A DNA stretch of 64,000 nt. Origin: Linnemannia schmuckeri (lineage: Eukaryota > Mortierellomycota > Mortierellomycetes > Mortierellales > Mortierellaceae). Each line of letters begins with the position of its first letter. The stretch's first letter is position 1. Under the pieces are notes generated by a model. That model was not told the DNA's origin. It saw only the letters and a list, made by a program, of their open reading frames with translations, and ran no database searches. The stretch spans positions 2,728,001 through 2,792,000 of the forward strand of contig JANATG010000005.1 of assembly GCA_029449235.1 (NCBI GenBank), written 5' to 3'. Shown piece after piece: positions 36,491-46,961 of this stretch. Position numbers and translations under genes: made by a program.

Positions 36491-38213
36491 CAAGAGGAGG
36501 GAGAACGTGATAATGTGTAGTAGCAGGATAGCAGGAGGGTGGCAGGAGGGTGGCAGGAGGAGGCGGATGTCCAGCCTCCCTTCCTTTCTTGCCTTGTGGC
36601 CTTGTGCTCGCTAAATTGCTTGCTGGGAACTGCAGTTGGAAGACATCAGCCAATCATATCCAGAGAGAAGACTCATTTCCCTTTTTCCCTCATGGGAAGC
36701 AGTCACTGTCGTCATCATGCTGCTTCTTTGTGCCCGGGCAAAAAGGAGAAAAAAAATCAATCGCAACGAACACAGACAGACAGACACACGCACCCATGCA
36801 CAAGGACACAGACAGGCAGGAGACAGGAACAGGACAAGCCAAAACAAGATAGGGACATATAGAACACATAGGTCAAGATATGGTACCCTGACCAGTGTAC
36901 TAAGGACTTAGCTTACACACAGACACAGCACAGAGACACAAAGTGACATATACAAACAGTCAGGTAACAGCAACGCTCTTCTCGGCAATAACCAAAGGAT
37001 ACACCACACTCGACTCCAAAACATTCACACAACAACCCATATCTCCCTCCTTCAATCATTGTCTCTCTGCCGAGAAAGCCCTTTTCTTTTTGTTCACTTT
37101 ACCATTCTTATGGATACACAAAATATAATAATACTACATCTGGCCACTGCTCCAATCAGCGCTCCAGCAAAAATAAAATAAAAATAATCGCGCATCGTGT
37201 GTGTCCATAAATTTACTCATTCTTCTCACGCACATAGTCTTCACGGGCATGCTTCAGCAATCTATCCCTCTCCTTTCTCGACCCCTCCTTACTTGTCGTC
37301 ATCCCACATTAGTGCCTAGTGAGATCATTTATGTGAAATACATGCACCCTCTCACACTCGATTTACTTCTCCCCATTTCTCCACTCTAGCTCCGTGTGTG
37401 CATAAGACGTTTCATCGCAATGGCAATTTGTCAACAAGAAAAAAAAATCACGCTAACAAACAATACATTTTCCCTCTCCACTTCTACCTCTAGGTCTTCC
37501 TCTTGAAAAAAGACCAGTTGCCGAGGCAAAACAAGCAATACAACAATAAAACTGCGACTCGGGGAGAAGCAGAGGAAGTAGACTAACGAACGCAATAATA
37601 ATCCGGGGGAGGTTACTAAGGCGTGCATTTATGCTCGCTTTGCCTTATTGCTATTTTGTAATACTGTTTTTTTTTTTTATTTTTTTTTAAGGAGTAGAAA
37701 GAACAGAGAAGAACAGAGAAATGTGCGAATAGAAGCAATAATGTCCCTTGTTCCTTTTTTATCCTTTGTGGTATTGCTATCATACCGAAAAGTGTTGGCA
37801 AAGGACGTCGTCAGATCATGAAATGCACACCCCTTTCCATTCCTTCGTTCATTCAACAGCACGCACACACGCACAAAGGAAGAGCAGACACGGAGTAATG
37901 GTGCATCCACTATCTACCTACAGCCTGTAAAAGGGCGTAAGTGAGTAAGATTGAAATAGTTTTTGAGTGATGGGGTACTTAAAAAAGGGGGAAGAAACTA
38001 TTTTCCTCCTATTCTTCCTTCAGTTCATTTTATTCCATTACAAAGAAGTGGCAAAAAAAGAGGCGGAAATAAAGGGATAGTGACACATTTCTCATCTTTT
38101 ATTTCCTCTGTAACGATGTGGTTCGCCTTTCAGCAGAAGAGAGAGATCTTAGGAGATGCGACGGCGTTATACATAGTCCCACGGTAGGTCGACTCACTAT
38201 CGCCTTCTATCTG

Positions 38214-38240
38214 TCTATCTATCTATCTATCTATCTATCT
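38214..38240. repeat. TCTA tetranucleotide microsatellite
   Basis: About seven uninterrupted TCTA units. This is an ordinary slippage-type microsatellite in intergenic DNA. Confidence 0.92.
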
Positions 38241-39240
38241 GCTCTCCTGCTCACTTTCTCCGAGACCTCCTGCATCTGAAAAAAAAAGACGCTAGGATCT
38301 CCGTTTTTTTCCTTTCTCGCCTTCGCGTCCCCTCGTAAAAGCAACGTGCTTTTTTTTTTTTTTACAAAGTTTGTTTATTTCCCTTATATCTTTTGTGACA
38401 GACAGAGAGATACATCGCTGTTGGGCGTGGCTGTTATGTCTCTATTCCCTCCAAACGAACTGTCGGTTTAGTATCCGACGGCTGATAGGGTACTCTTTTT
38501 TTCTTACCGGGCGTAACTGACAAACAGACAGGTACACCTTATTCTCACACACACGCGAGTGATCGAATCTAGATAATTCTTTTTCTACTACATTGTCTAA
38601 CCCCCTAAAGGTGAGGATCGTTACTCCTTTTGCACAAAGTGCTGTAATACGAAAAGGTACTTGTTTGATCCATTCCGCATTACACGATGAGTGACCATTG
38701 GTTGTTCATATAGTACTATTTGCACCCCCGACGAGTACGAGTAGTTTTTGTGTAATGTGGAGTGAGTGGAGCTCTTTGGCCTTTTGGCGTTTTTTTTTTT
38801 TTCCTCTCTCTCTCTCTTTGGTTTCTAGCATTCTTGCCATTTTTGTCTTTTTCAATGAGGTAGCTAGAATCATTAGTCAGGTCAAACATTGGAACGAGAA
38901 GGGGGAGTCTGGTTCTGGTCCGGAGTATGCACGACTGTCAGTGTTCAGTCAAGGAGCAGGGAGTGGTTGGCGTAGCCGTTTGAAGAACGATAATTGTTGA
39001 CCATAAAAGGTAATCCAGAGGTGCTTTTGTCTTTGATATCTGCTCTCTTATCATTTAACTTCTTTGGGGCAAGTGACAGGGGTAGTGGATCCTGTCTAAG
39101 TGTTCAGTATCCAGTGAGTAATGGGATGCTTTATACTCAGCAAAGACACCAACGAACGAGAAGACGAACGGCGATCGAAAAATAACGCAATGAAGTGAAG
39201 AGTGAGTTACATGTGGACCAAAAAGGTTTCATGATGACCT

Positions 39241-39311
39241 GTAGGGTACTCATTCTTCCTCTTCTTTGCTCATCCGGGTGGCCACTAATTGGTTGAAAAT
39301 GAGTACCCTAC
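39241..39311. repeat. Inverted repeat, 14-bp arms, 71 bp long
   Basis: GTAGGGTACTCATT (39241-39254) and AATGAGTACCCTAC (39298-39311) are exact reverse complements. Read inward from the TA dinucleotides, both ends begin GGGTACTCATT. The interior is CT-rich with a CCGGGTGGCCAC core. It resembles a minimal inverted-repeat element with a TA target duplication. Related single ends occur elsewhere in the window. Confidence 0.75.
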
Positions 39312-39480
39312 CGGCCATCTTTGACCCTCTTTCTCTTCGCACGTTTGTCGAGAAGAAAAGGAAGGCATATCACCCCCCAGAAGCACAGTGCACCATCTCA
39401 TCTAATATATTGCTCATCCATACCCTGTCTGCCTGGTTTGTCTCCCTCTCCCTCCAAAAACATATAAAACGATAACCAGT

Positions 39481-39734
39481 GAGGTACTTTTTTTTTTTTT
39501 TTGTTTATTTCTCCATCATCGCCTTTTCCCCGGTAATCCTCTCTCTTCCTCTCTTTACTCCTTCCCTCCCTTACCGACGTTTCTCCATCTCCTCCTTGTC
39601 AACCTTCTTTCATTCCTCCTTCCCCTTTTGCCTTGACTACTCCTTCTTTTCATCTTACTACATACATTCTCTTCATCTCTTCATCCGCCCCTTCACTCAC
39701 TTCTCTTTATCTTGACTCACACTCACACATCATA
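39481..39734 (+). promoter_or_regulatory. Promoter and leader of the first ZIP gene
   Basis: A T15 tract at about 39488 is followed by 200 bp of CT-rich sequence ending at the ATG (39735). I looked for a yeast Zap1-type site (ACCTTNAAGGT) and found none in this stretch. Confidence 0.5.
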
Positions 39735-41586
39735 ATGAGGTTATCACTCCCTTGCAGGATCACCGCTCTCAGCGCAGTCCTCCTCCTCGCCACCCTCGCC
39801 CCCTCCACCCTTGCTCAAGACTCGGCTCTCCTCAACAACATTATCGAGATCAACAACAACGGCGGTGCTGAACACTATACCCTCGCCAAGCGTGCTGGAG
39901 AAGACGACCACGATCATGACCATGACCACCCTCCCGCAACAACCACCGTCGCCCCTGTCGCCCCTGGTACCACGATTACTTCTTCCGGCGCTATTACCAG
40001 CCCTACTGCCACCACTGTGCCAGCCCCCGATGATCACGATCATGATCACGATCATGCTCACGACGGCCACGATCATGCCCACGACGGCCACGATCATGCA
40101 CATGAGGAGGAGGGCCATGACCACGACCACTCCGAAGAAGCTGAGGCCGAGGCCGGCCATTCCCACGGACCTGCTCGGTAAGTCTTTTTTTCATTATTTT
40201 GTGCTTTGGCCCCTTTTTTTTCCACCCCTTTAAACGACATATGCGAATGCACACTTTCCCATCCCAAATCCAATCCATCCAATTCCTTACATGATCCAAT
40301 CGATAAGGACAAATCTCTTACTTTGAATGGCTCTCAGACACTGCATCCTCCCATCACATAATCAATATCCATCGGCAGTAAGCCAGCCTTTTTTTTTCCA
40401 ATGAATGAAGAACTAATAACAGAACATCATCCAATCATCTCTCTTTCTCATCTCTCCAAACAGCACATGCGAGGCGCACGACCACGACCACGGCGATTAC
40501 GTCGTCTGGCATCACATCGTCGCCCTCTTTGTCCTCATGGTCGTCGCAGGCCTCGGCTGCGTCCTCCCCATGATCTTCCGTGAGAACAACCGCACCCGCT
40601 TCGCCGTCCAGCTCGGCAAATACTTTGGTGCTGGTGTGGTTCTCTCCGTCGCCTTTGTTCACATCCTCCCTGAAGCTCTCTTTGCCCTCACCCACCCTTG
40701 TCTCTCCAAGGTTTGGACCGATGATTACCCCGGCTTCGCTCCCTTGATCATGATGATCTCGGGTCTCACCATGCTTGTCATTGAGTACCTTGCTTCTACT
40801 GTTGCTGTCAGTGTCGAGGCCCAGAACAAGAAGGCTGCTGCTGCTGCTCTCTCTGGTACTGCTATTGAGGAAGCCCACGAGCGCGGACATGCCCATGCTC
40901 ATGACAAGGATCACCACCAACACCATCATCATGACGACTCTGACTCTGCCGAGTTCCAGGACCAAAAGTCCGGTGCTGCTCCCTATGCCCACCCCTTGGA
41001 TGCTCCCGAGTCCAACACGTCCCAGCCTGCCCACCACTCCTCCGAAGACAATGGCTGCAGCCACGCCCACGGTTTGGCCATCCTCCAATGCGGGCCCGGT
41101 GTTTCCACAAAAGTCTCAACTTACATGCTCGAACTCGGTATCGCTCTCCATTCAATCTTCATCGGCATCGCCCTTGGTGTCCTTGCCGGCTCTGAGTTCC
41201 TTGCCATGACAATCGCCATCTGCTTCCACCAGTTCTTCGAGGGTATCGCTCTGGGCTCCCGTATCGCTGACCTGACCTTCAGGAAGAAGTGGCTCCCTGT
41301 TTTCCTCGTTGCAATCTTTGCCCTCGTCACCCCCTTTGGCGTCGCCATCGGTATGGGTATGCGATCTGGCTACCGCGCCAACAGTATCGAGAACCTGATT
41401 ATCACAGGTATCTGTAACTCGATCGCTTGTGGTGTCTTGTTGTACACCGCCTTTGTGACGCTGCTGGGAGGCGATATCTTGTACTCTGAGCGCTTCCGTG
41501 CCGAGCCGCGTCGTCATAAGGCCAGCTATCTGGTTGCTGTCTGGCTTGGTGCCCTCGCCATGGCTGTCATTGCCCTCTGGGCCTAA
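39735..41586 (+). CDS. ZIP-family zinc/iron transporter with secretory leader and His-rich domain
   Basis: A 521-residue metal importer of the Zrt/Irt-like family. Exons are 39735-40177 and 40464-41586, with a 286-bp intron splitting an Arg codon. Residues 1-26 form a signal peptide ending PSTLA. The region of about 55-145 is dominated by HDHDHDH and DGHDHAH repeats that should bind metal outside the membrane. Eight helices follow. The metal path is marked by HSIFIGIALG (helix 4) and HQFFEGIALG (helix 5). Helix 2 carries HILPEAL. The loop between helices 3 and 4 is again His-rich. ZIP proteins move zinc or related divalent metals into the cytosol. Plasma membrane location is inferred from the signal peptide and family. 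A second ZIP gene converges on it 4 kb away. Confidence 0.95.
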
Positions 41587-42469
41587 TTTCTTTTTCTTCT
41601 TTGTTAGAAGAGTTAATTTTTTTTTGTATATTTTTCTCTCATCTACCCTTTCTATATACATACTTTTGCATATTCTCACATTCCTCTGTCTCCACCTAAA
41701 AAAATCATAGTAGTAGCTTGTACGAATAAATCGCACGAAGAACATCGACCTTATGTCGATCATATCCATAAACTTGAGCAATTGACCTCTTATAGAGTTT
41801 CAATGATAGTCGTATTAGTTGTAGTCACAGTGCTAGTCTAGAAACAGGAGTCGCAATAATATCTTTTTCCTAGACGAGAGTGTGCATGACAATGACACGC
41901 TGCTTGGAATGAATAAAATGTGGTCTGAATATCTGCATGCACGCCCACGTCCTAAACTCTCGCCTCCACATCAACTCTATTTGCTTTAGAAATGAGTCAG
42001 TCACGAGCAATGTACACACATATATCAAATGATGCCTTTTTTTCTGACTTGTCGATGTAATCAGGAAGCACCAATACGGATTTATTTGCCTTATCTTAAG
42101 GACTTAAAGAGTTACTTCACAGGATAACTGACACCACCTCACCCCACACTCTCCTCCTCCTACACCCACCTCCGCCATTGTACATGTCACCTCCTACCTT
42201 ACTTTTCTTCGCGCTATTTCTTTGTTGACCTTGGATTCATTGTTTTACTTTCCTAGGTATTTCTTTTTTTTTCACCCTTTCTCGCTTGTGCTCATAGTGC
42301 TAGGCGTTCTTGTCTTTGTTCTCGTACATCTTCTGTTCATCAAAATAAAAGCTTTTATTGCATAGCCGCCGGTTGAACGCTACCTGACTTGCCATGTGAC
42401 CGTTTCCTCGTCCTATCCTTCGATATTTCCGACAATTGCTAGTTGTACTCGAGCAACTTCCGTTCCAGT

Positions 42470-42622
42470 CTATTCCGCAACCCCACTGTGTTTGTGTAAT
42501 ATGTTGGCAGTCTGCATGGGGGGTGACTGTGTGTACCAGGTAGTCATGGCTTGGGAAGCTGCTTGCACTCGTTCTTGGATGGGCTGAGGAGGAAGGCGGT
42601 TCAAGATGGTGAGGAACTGCAT
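42470..42622 (-). CDS. Candidate 50-residue open reading frame
   Basis: A short frame starting MQFLTILNRLPPQPIQERVQ and ending at TAG. It reads like ordinary soluble protein, in contrast to the homopolymer translations around it. The frame continues past the TAG for another 18 sense codons (TGTEVARVQLAIVGNIEG) before the next stop, so this may be the remnant of a longer exon interrupted by a nonsense mutation. An alternative 125-codon minus frame (42677-42300) overlaps it. I recognise no family. Confidence 0.3.
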   Translation of the reverse strand: MQFLTILNRLPPQPIQERVQAASQAMTTWYTQSPPMQTANILHKHSGVAE

Positions 42623-43230
42623 AACCAACTTTTTTTTTTTCCCTTAGAGAAGGGGATTCGATCTCGATTTCCAACACCTGGCCGCCATCCCTCGACTTGT
42701 CTCCAGTTCCCAGATACTAGGCTGATTTGCGTCTGATGAGAGCCAGTTAAATGTGTTTTTTTGCGCATGTCTGATGGGGATTGGTTTACGCCATCGCATC
42801 TGTTTCTGCTTGAACAAGGTGAATCAGAAGAGAGTTACATGAGAAAGAAACGTCGTCCATTCATATACCGTCTTTAATTTTCTCTTTTTCTTCTTTTCTC
42901 ATTACCGTTCGGGCGCTCCTCCCAGAACACATATGGACACCTTGAGGAGGCAACGTTGCTGAGGCTCCGCTGGAGTCGAGGAAGTACTTTCGGGTATATA
43001 TACTTGATGTTGGTTGATGGCTCTGACGGGGGGAGAGAGGCAACTTGAGAGCCGGCGAACAAAGGACGATCCAGCCTTGAGTGGCAGTAGGCGATATAAG
43101 ACTTTATGTCGATAAGCGGTGGGATGTGGAGATGAGAGGAGAGGTTTGGAAATGAAAAGAAAGATAAAAAACAAACGAGCCTGGTATATTTTTTTTTCTT
43201 CTTTATGTGGCTGCGCCCCGGTGAACAACA

Positions 43231-43271
43231 AGAGAAGGATACTACAATGGCGTTGTGTAGTATCCTTCTCT
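43231..43271. repeat. Perfect hairpin, 16-bp arms, 9-base loop
   Basis: AGAGAAGGATACTACA (43231-43246) and TGTAGTATCCTTCTCT (43256-43271) are exact reverse complements separated by ATGGCGTTG. A 16-bp perfect stem is far beyond chance at this spacing. It could be a small inverted-repeat element or a stem-loop RNA. No promoter or partner sequence was identified. Confidence 0.85.
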
Positions 43272-43936
43272 AAACAACAATATTTCTTTTCTATAAAAAA
43301 AAACGTGGGTAAACGTTTGTTTACTCCAAATAAAAAAAAATGGGATCGTAGAGTGCACAGACTACATTTTCCTATTTCTCCTGAACCTTCACTTCCTTGT
43401 GCTTTCTCTCTCTCTATCTCTCCTCTCTCGGACCTCACACCTCCCTCAATGGTATTTTTCCTCTCTGCATGTCCTTGAGTCGGACTAAAAGAAAGGCATT
43501 GGCACACAGATGCTATACACAACAATGCATGGACGTAAAATAATTGGCTTGCTATTTTTCCTTCCGTTCACCAAAGTGAATTTCTCCGGTATTCTACCTC
43601 CTCTCGCCGAGCCAAGGAGAAATGTCCCTCTCTCTCATTGAACGCCTTTTTTCGCCCACTTTGATTGTTGTTATTTTGTTGCTTTACTGTACGTGTATTG
43701 TGTGGGGGTGTCCCTCGCGTATGTATCTGTGGTTTGAATGGTTGCTATGCTCACAACGAATTGCTTTTCTTTAACAAGAGGAAGGACCTTGTACGTGAAA
43801 TAAACCGCCCATGTCTCCTCTTGGTCCCTTTGGATTTTTGCATGATATGCCGTGATACCTGAAAAGGACTGAGCAAACAAGTTTTAATCGTAAATTTATA
43901 ATGTTGACGTACTATATCGGTTGTCAAGCATTAGTA

Positions 43937-45417
43937 GCCGAGTACTCATGGGTAATATGTCTACTAATACGTACCTTCCAAAACCAGTCTTGTTAATTGT
44001 CTGGTGCCCGCAAGACCGGAGGTGGCGGACGACCCTACTTGTTTCTTATTTATCAGAGGCTTGGAGCTGAAAAGAGACCTATGAAGCGGATATGAAATAT
44101 AAAGAAAGAAAGTCGGCTAGGCTGTTGAAAACATCCTCTGGCGCCCTTCATCGAACCAGCCCTTGGTTCCCATTGGACTTGACAGCTTGCTCTTACGCAA
44201 GGAACGAGGCATTCGGATACCATTGGCGATGAGTGATATGGCCCCTTCGACCCTTGTCCATATCGACCATGATCATTTCGATGACCGGCGCTCGATCGAG
44301 TCGCACTTGTGAGACTTGAGTAGCCGGTGGGAGCATCTATGAGTCCAAGACTAGCGATGGTGGCGATGCGTGTGGCACTTACTGCCTATGGTACTGCAGC
44401 TGTTGGATGAGGTTGGCCGAAAGTGTCAGAGTGAGCGCGCTGAGACAGAGAGTGTGTCGAGGACTTTGATGTTGCTGTTGTTTTTGAAGTTGTTGGACTC
44501 GAGTGTCGTGCCATTGGTTATATCTAGTGTCGATATGGTCGTTCCCGGGTGTTTGTGAATGGGTTGGTGTTGGAGTTGTTGTCGAGAGAAGATGCTGACT
44601 GGAATGCAGAAGCATTTTTATGCTCGCTATTTCCTTTGCCACCAAATTTCTTCAAACGGACCGTCGAGGCTAATTTTTATTTGTCATTTTTATTCCAATA
44701 CTTCGTGAACAAATAGACTTTCGAAATCTTATTCTATCGCCTGTGTGATCTTCCCATTTCCTTTGTCCCCTGCCCGTGTCGACCATTCTCTTTACTCTTT
44801 CTGCTTTTTAGTAGGCTCTGGATTAAACCGAGTAAAAACGCCTCGCCATATTAGAGGGGCTATAGCCTGTATTCCTGCGGCAGTAATGGTAGTGTCATAA
44901 GCGGTGCCGTTTTTTGTTGCCGACCTAAAAACATATCGATGATGTTGACAGTGAAGATCTTTTTTCGTCATTGGCGTTTGATGTCGACAGGATCGTCTTA
45001 TTTAAACCTTTTGAATAAGCATTTGTTATTAACCGTGAGGATCTTTGTCGATACTGCTTTGGGGTTTAACATCGTCGTCGCAGTGCGAACGCGAAGGATA
45101 GATGTCTGGCATGGGAATAAGGGAAGCCCATACGTCGACATGCATGACCTTTTTTGTTCGCATTTCCCGATGTCATTCGATCTCCTCAGGGGCGACAACA
45201 TTCTCATTGCCTATATTGCGGCCACTTTATTTTGCTCTTTTGTCCCTCATATTCCCCTGCTGATCCCAATGTCTCCTTTGCCATATCCATCACATCATTC
45301 AAGAGCTTCTGTTTTATTTTTGGTTGTATTTGGTATATTAAAAAAAAGGTTTCAATAGCTCCTACATGGACTGGGGGTCGAAAGAAAAAAGTATGTTCGA
45401 GTCTATGAGTACTCGGC
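43937..45417. mobile_element. Candidate TIR element with TA flanks, probably degenerate
   Basis: A 1481-bp segment bounded by exact inverted ends GCCGAGTACTCAT (43937-43949) and ATGAGTACTCGGC (45405-45417). A TA dinucleotide lies outside each end, as expected for a Tc1/mariner-type insertion. The ends contain the palindrome GAGTACTC, which inflates the match, but the flanking bases also agree. Inside, the sequence has fewer homopolymers than its surroundings and several short protein-like frames: 44645-44379 minus, 44336-44193 minus, 45207-44998 minus and 44939-45358 plus. I could not recognise a DDE transposase, so it may be a non-autonomous or decayed copy. Its identity is inferred from structure only. 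Confidence 0.4.
44193..44336 (-). pseudogene. Protein-like 47-codon fragment inside the TIR candidate
   Basis: The frame starts MLPPATQVSQVRLDRAP and continues with a mixed hydrophobic and charged stretch (APVIEMIMVDMDKGRRGHI) to a TAA at 44195-44193. The stop overlaps a possible splice donor GTAAGA. Just downstream a different frame becomes protein-like (SSPMGTKGWFDEGRQRMF) and ends in TAG at about 44119-44117. The change of frame without a reasonable intron suggests a decayed gene fragment. No family is recognised. Confidence 0.25.
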
Positions 45418-45583
45418 TAGGTACTAGTACTATCTCAGTCCTTTGTGATCCCAACATGAGATCTTTTTTATGCATTAAATGTTTAGCTATGTAGAAAAGA
45501 TGGTAGATGGTAGATGGTGGGGAGGAGAAAGAGAGAAAGAAAGTATCTGGGGGTCGAAAGATAAAAGAAAGAGCGAACTAGAT

Positions 45584-46961
45584 CTAGGCCCACTTGCCAA
45601 CAATGGCCATGGCAGCAGCACCAAACCAAAGTGCCAAAAACTGGACAACTTGACTTTTGGGACTAGATTCCCTGAAGGCAACATTCGAGTTGATCTCGGT
45701 CGACATCAACTGGACCATGGCCGTGTACAACAAGATTCCGGCCGAGCAGGCATCAAACACGCCCTGTACAATCAACGACGTGACGCTCTCGCCCTCGTAT
45801 GTTGACCGAATTCCGATTCCGATCGCCATGCCTAGGGGAGTCGAGCATGCAAACCAGGCAGAGAGCAACCAGGGCTGGAGGGAGGACCGCTTGAACTGCA
45901 GAGAAGCAATTCGACCGCCCAGGGCGACGCCTTCGAAGAATTGGTGGAAAAGAAGGGCGATCAGGAGTGAGACAAACTCGGCACCGGCGGTGGCTCCGAG
46001 GGTGATGCCGATGATCACAGAGTGCAGTGCGATGCCAAATTCGAGGATATAGGTGCCGATCTCGCGGGATCGCTGTTCTTGTTGCGAGGAGGACGAAGCT
46101 TTGTAGGAATCGTGAGCAGCGTGGCTGTGGTTATGCTCGCTCTCGCCATGGTGAGGATGGAGGTGCTGGTTCTGGTGCTGGTTCTTGTTATTTTTATTGA
46201 CCAGCAGGATCTCTCCACCATGGACATGACCCATATGCAAACAATCCTCCGGCTTAGCCACCAACCCATCCACAGGCGCAACAGGAATAGCAGCATGCCC
46301 ACGACGACCCTCCTCCAAACTCCCAACATCCTCCGAAACCACTCTCTTCTTCTCCGAATGCTGTTGCCCGGAGGTAACATCATCCTCCTCGGAATCAAAC
46401 ACACTCAATCGATCAATCGCATGCACATCCCCTCCGCTCTTTTTGCTGTTCTTCTTGGATCGACTGAAGAACCGCTGGGTAGCAGTGTACTCGAGCAACT
46501 GCAGTAACATAGCCGAGACCATTGCGATCAAACCGGCCCAACCAGTGTAACCAGTATCCTCTTGGAAGATTTCTGGGAGACTTGGGTCGGACAGGTTGCT
46601 GAATGCTGTGGGGAGCATGTGGATGAAGGCCGTGGCCAGGATAACTCCGGATCCGAAGGTGCGAGCTGTTTGGATGACGCTGTGGATCTTGTAAGTCGTC
46701 TGGGCGTTGAATGTCGTGTATGCGAACAGGATCGGCAACAAGACTGTTCAAGAGAGGGAATGAAAAGAAGGAGCAAAGAAGCAGGTACATTGATTAGTTT
46801 ACCGTCCTCCAAAATGAATATAGCCAAGAGTAAATGAACCTAGGAAAGGGGAATGACTTACCACCAAAGGTACTGGCGGCCATGTTGGCAAAGAGACCTC
46901 CGATGTGAAGACTTAGGTCGTAGTCTTCTACGGTAGGGGTGTCTGTCGAGTTGTCTGCCAT
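45584..46961 (-). CDS. ZIP-family zinc/iron transporter
   Basis: A 419-residue metal transporter in two exons, 46961-46862 and 46743-45584, with a 118-bp intron splitting a Val codon. The short N-terminus (MADNSTDTPTVEDYDLSLHI) lacks a cleavable signal and leads straight into the first helix, which crosses the splice junction at TFG/VLLPILFAYT. Helix 2 carries HMLPTAF. The cytosolic loop has His-rich runs (HPHHGESEHNHSHAAH). The metal-binding helices read HSVIIGITLG and HQFFEGVALG. The family imports zinc or iron into the cytosol. It is related to the ZIP gene at 39.7 kb, but the loops and N-terminus differ so much that a recent duplication is unlikely. The convergent arrangement leaves 4 kb between their stop codons. 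Confidence 0.94.

Larger units (their letters stand above)
36491..39480. other. Intergenic region with TAGGGTACTC motifs and a microsatellite
   Basis: About 3 kb without a convincing gene. A TCTA microsatellite lies at 38214-38240. TAGGGTACTC occurs at 38486 and 39242, with an inverted copy at 39301-39310. A frame of 100 codons at 38698-39000 ends in a plausible hydrophilic stretch but starts in a T/C tract and is not assigned. No RNA gene was seen. Confidence 0.5.
41587..43936. other. Intergenic region after the first ZIP gene
   Basis: About 2.3 kb of the space between the convergent ZIP genes. It holds a candidate 50-codon frame on the minus strand (42470-42622), a perfect hairpin at 43231-43271, and CT-rich blocks near 42130 and 43380-43450 that resemble promoter tracts but lead to no long frame. 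No known RNA gene was recognised. Confidence 0.5.

Noticed and set aside
39481..39734. Possible yeast-type zinc-responsive element before the first ZIP gene
   Set aside because: No ACCTTNAAGGT-like site is present in the stretch; only CT and T tracts are seen.
42650..42680. GATTCGATCTC resembling a tRNA box B
   Set aside because: The T-arm does not pair, and no matching box A or acceptor stem lies upstream or on the other strand.
44150..44175. GGTTCGATG on the minus strand resembling a tRNA T-loop
   Set aside because: Flanking bases do not form a T-stem, and no anticodon or acceptor arm is present.
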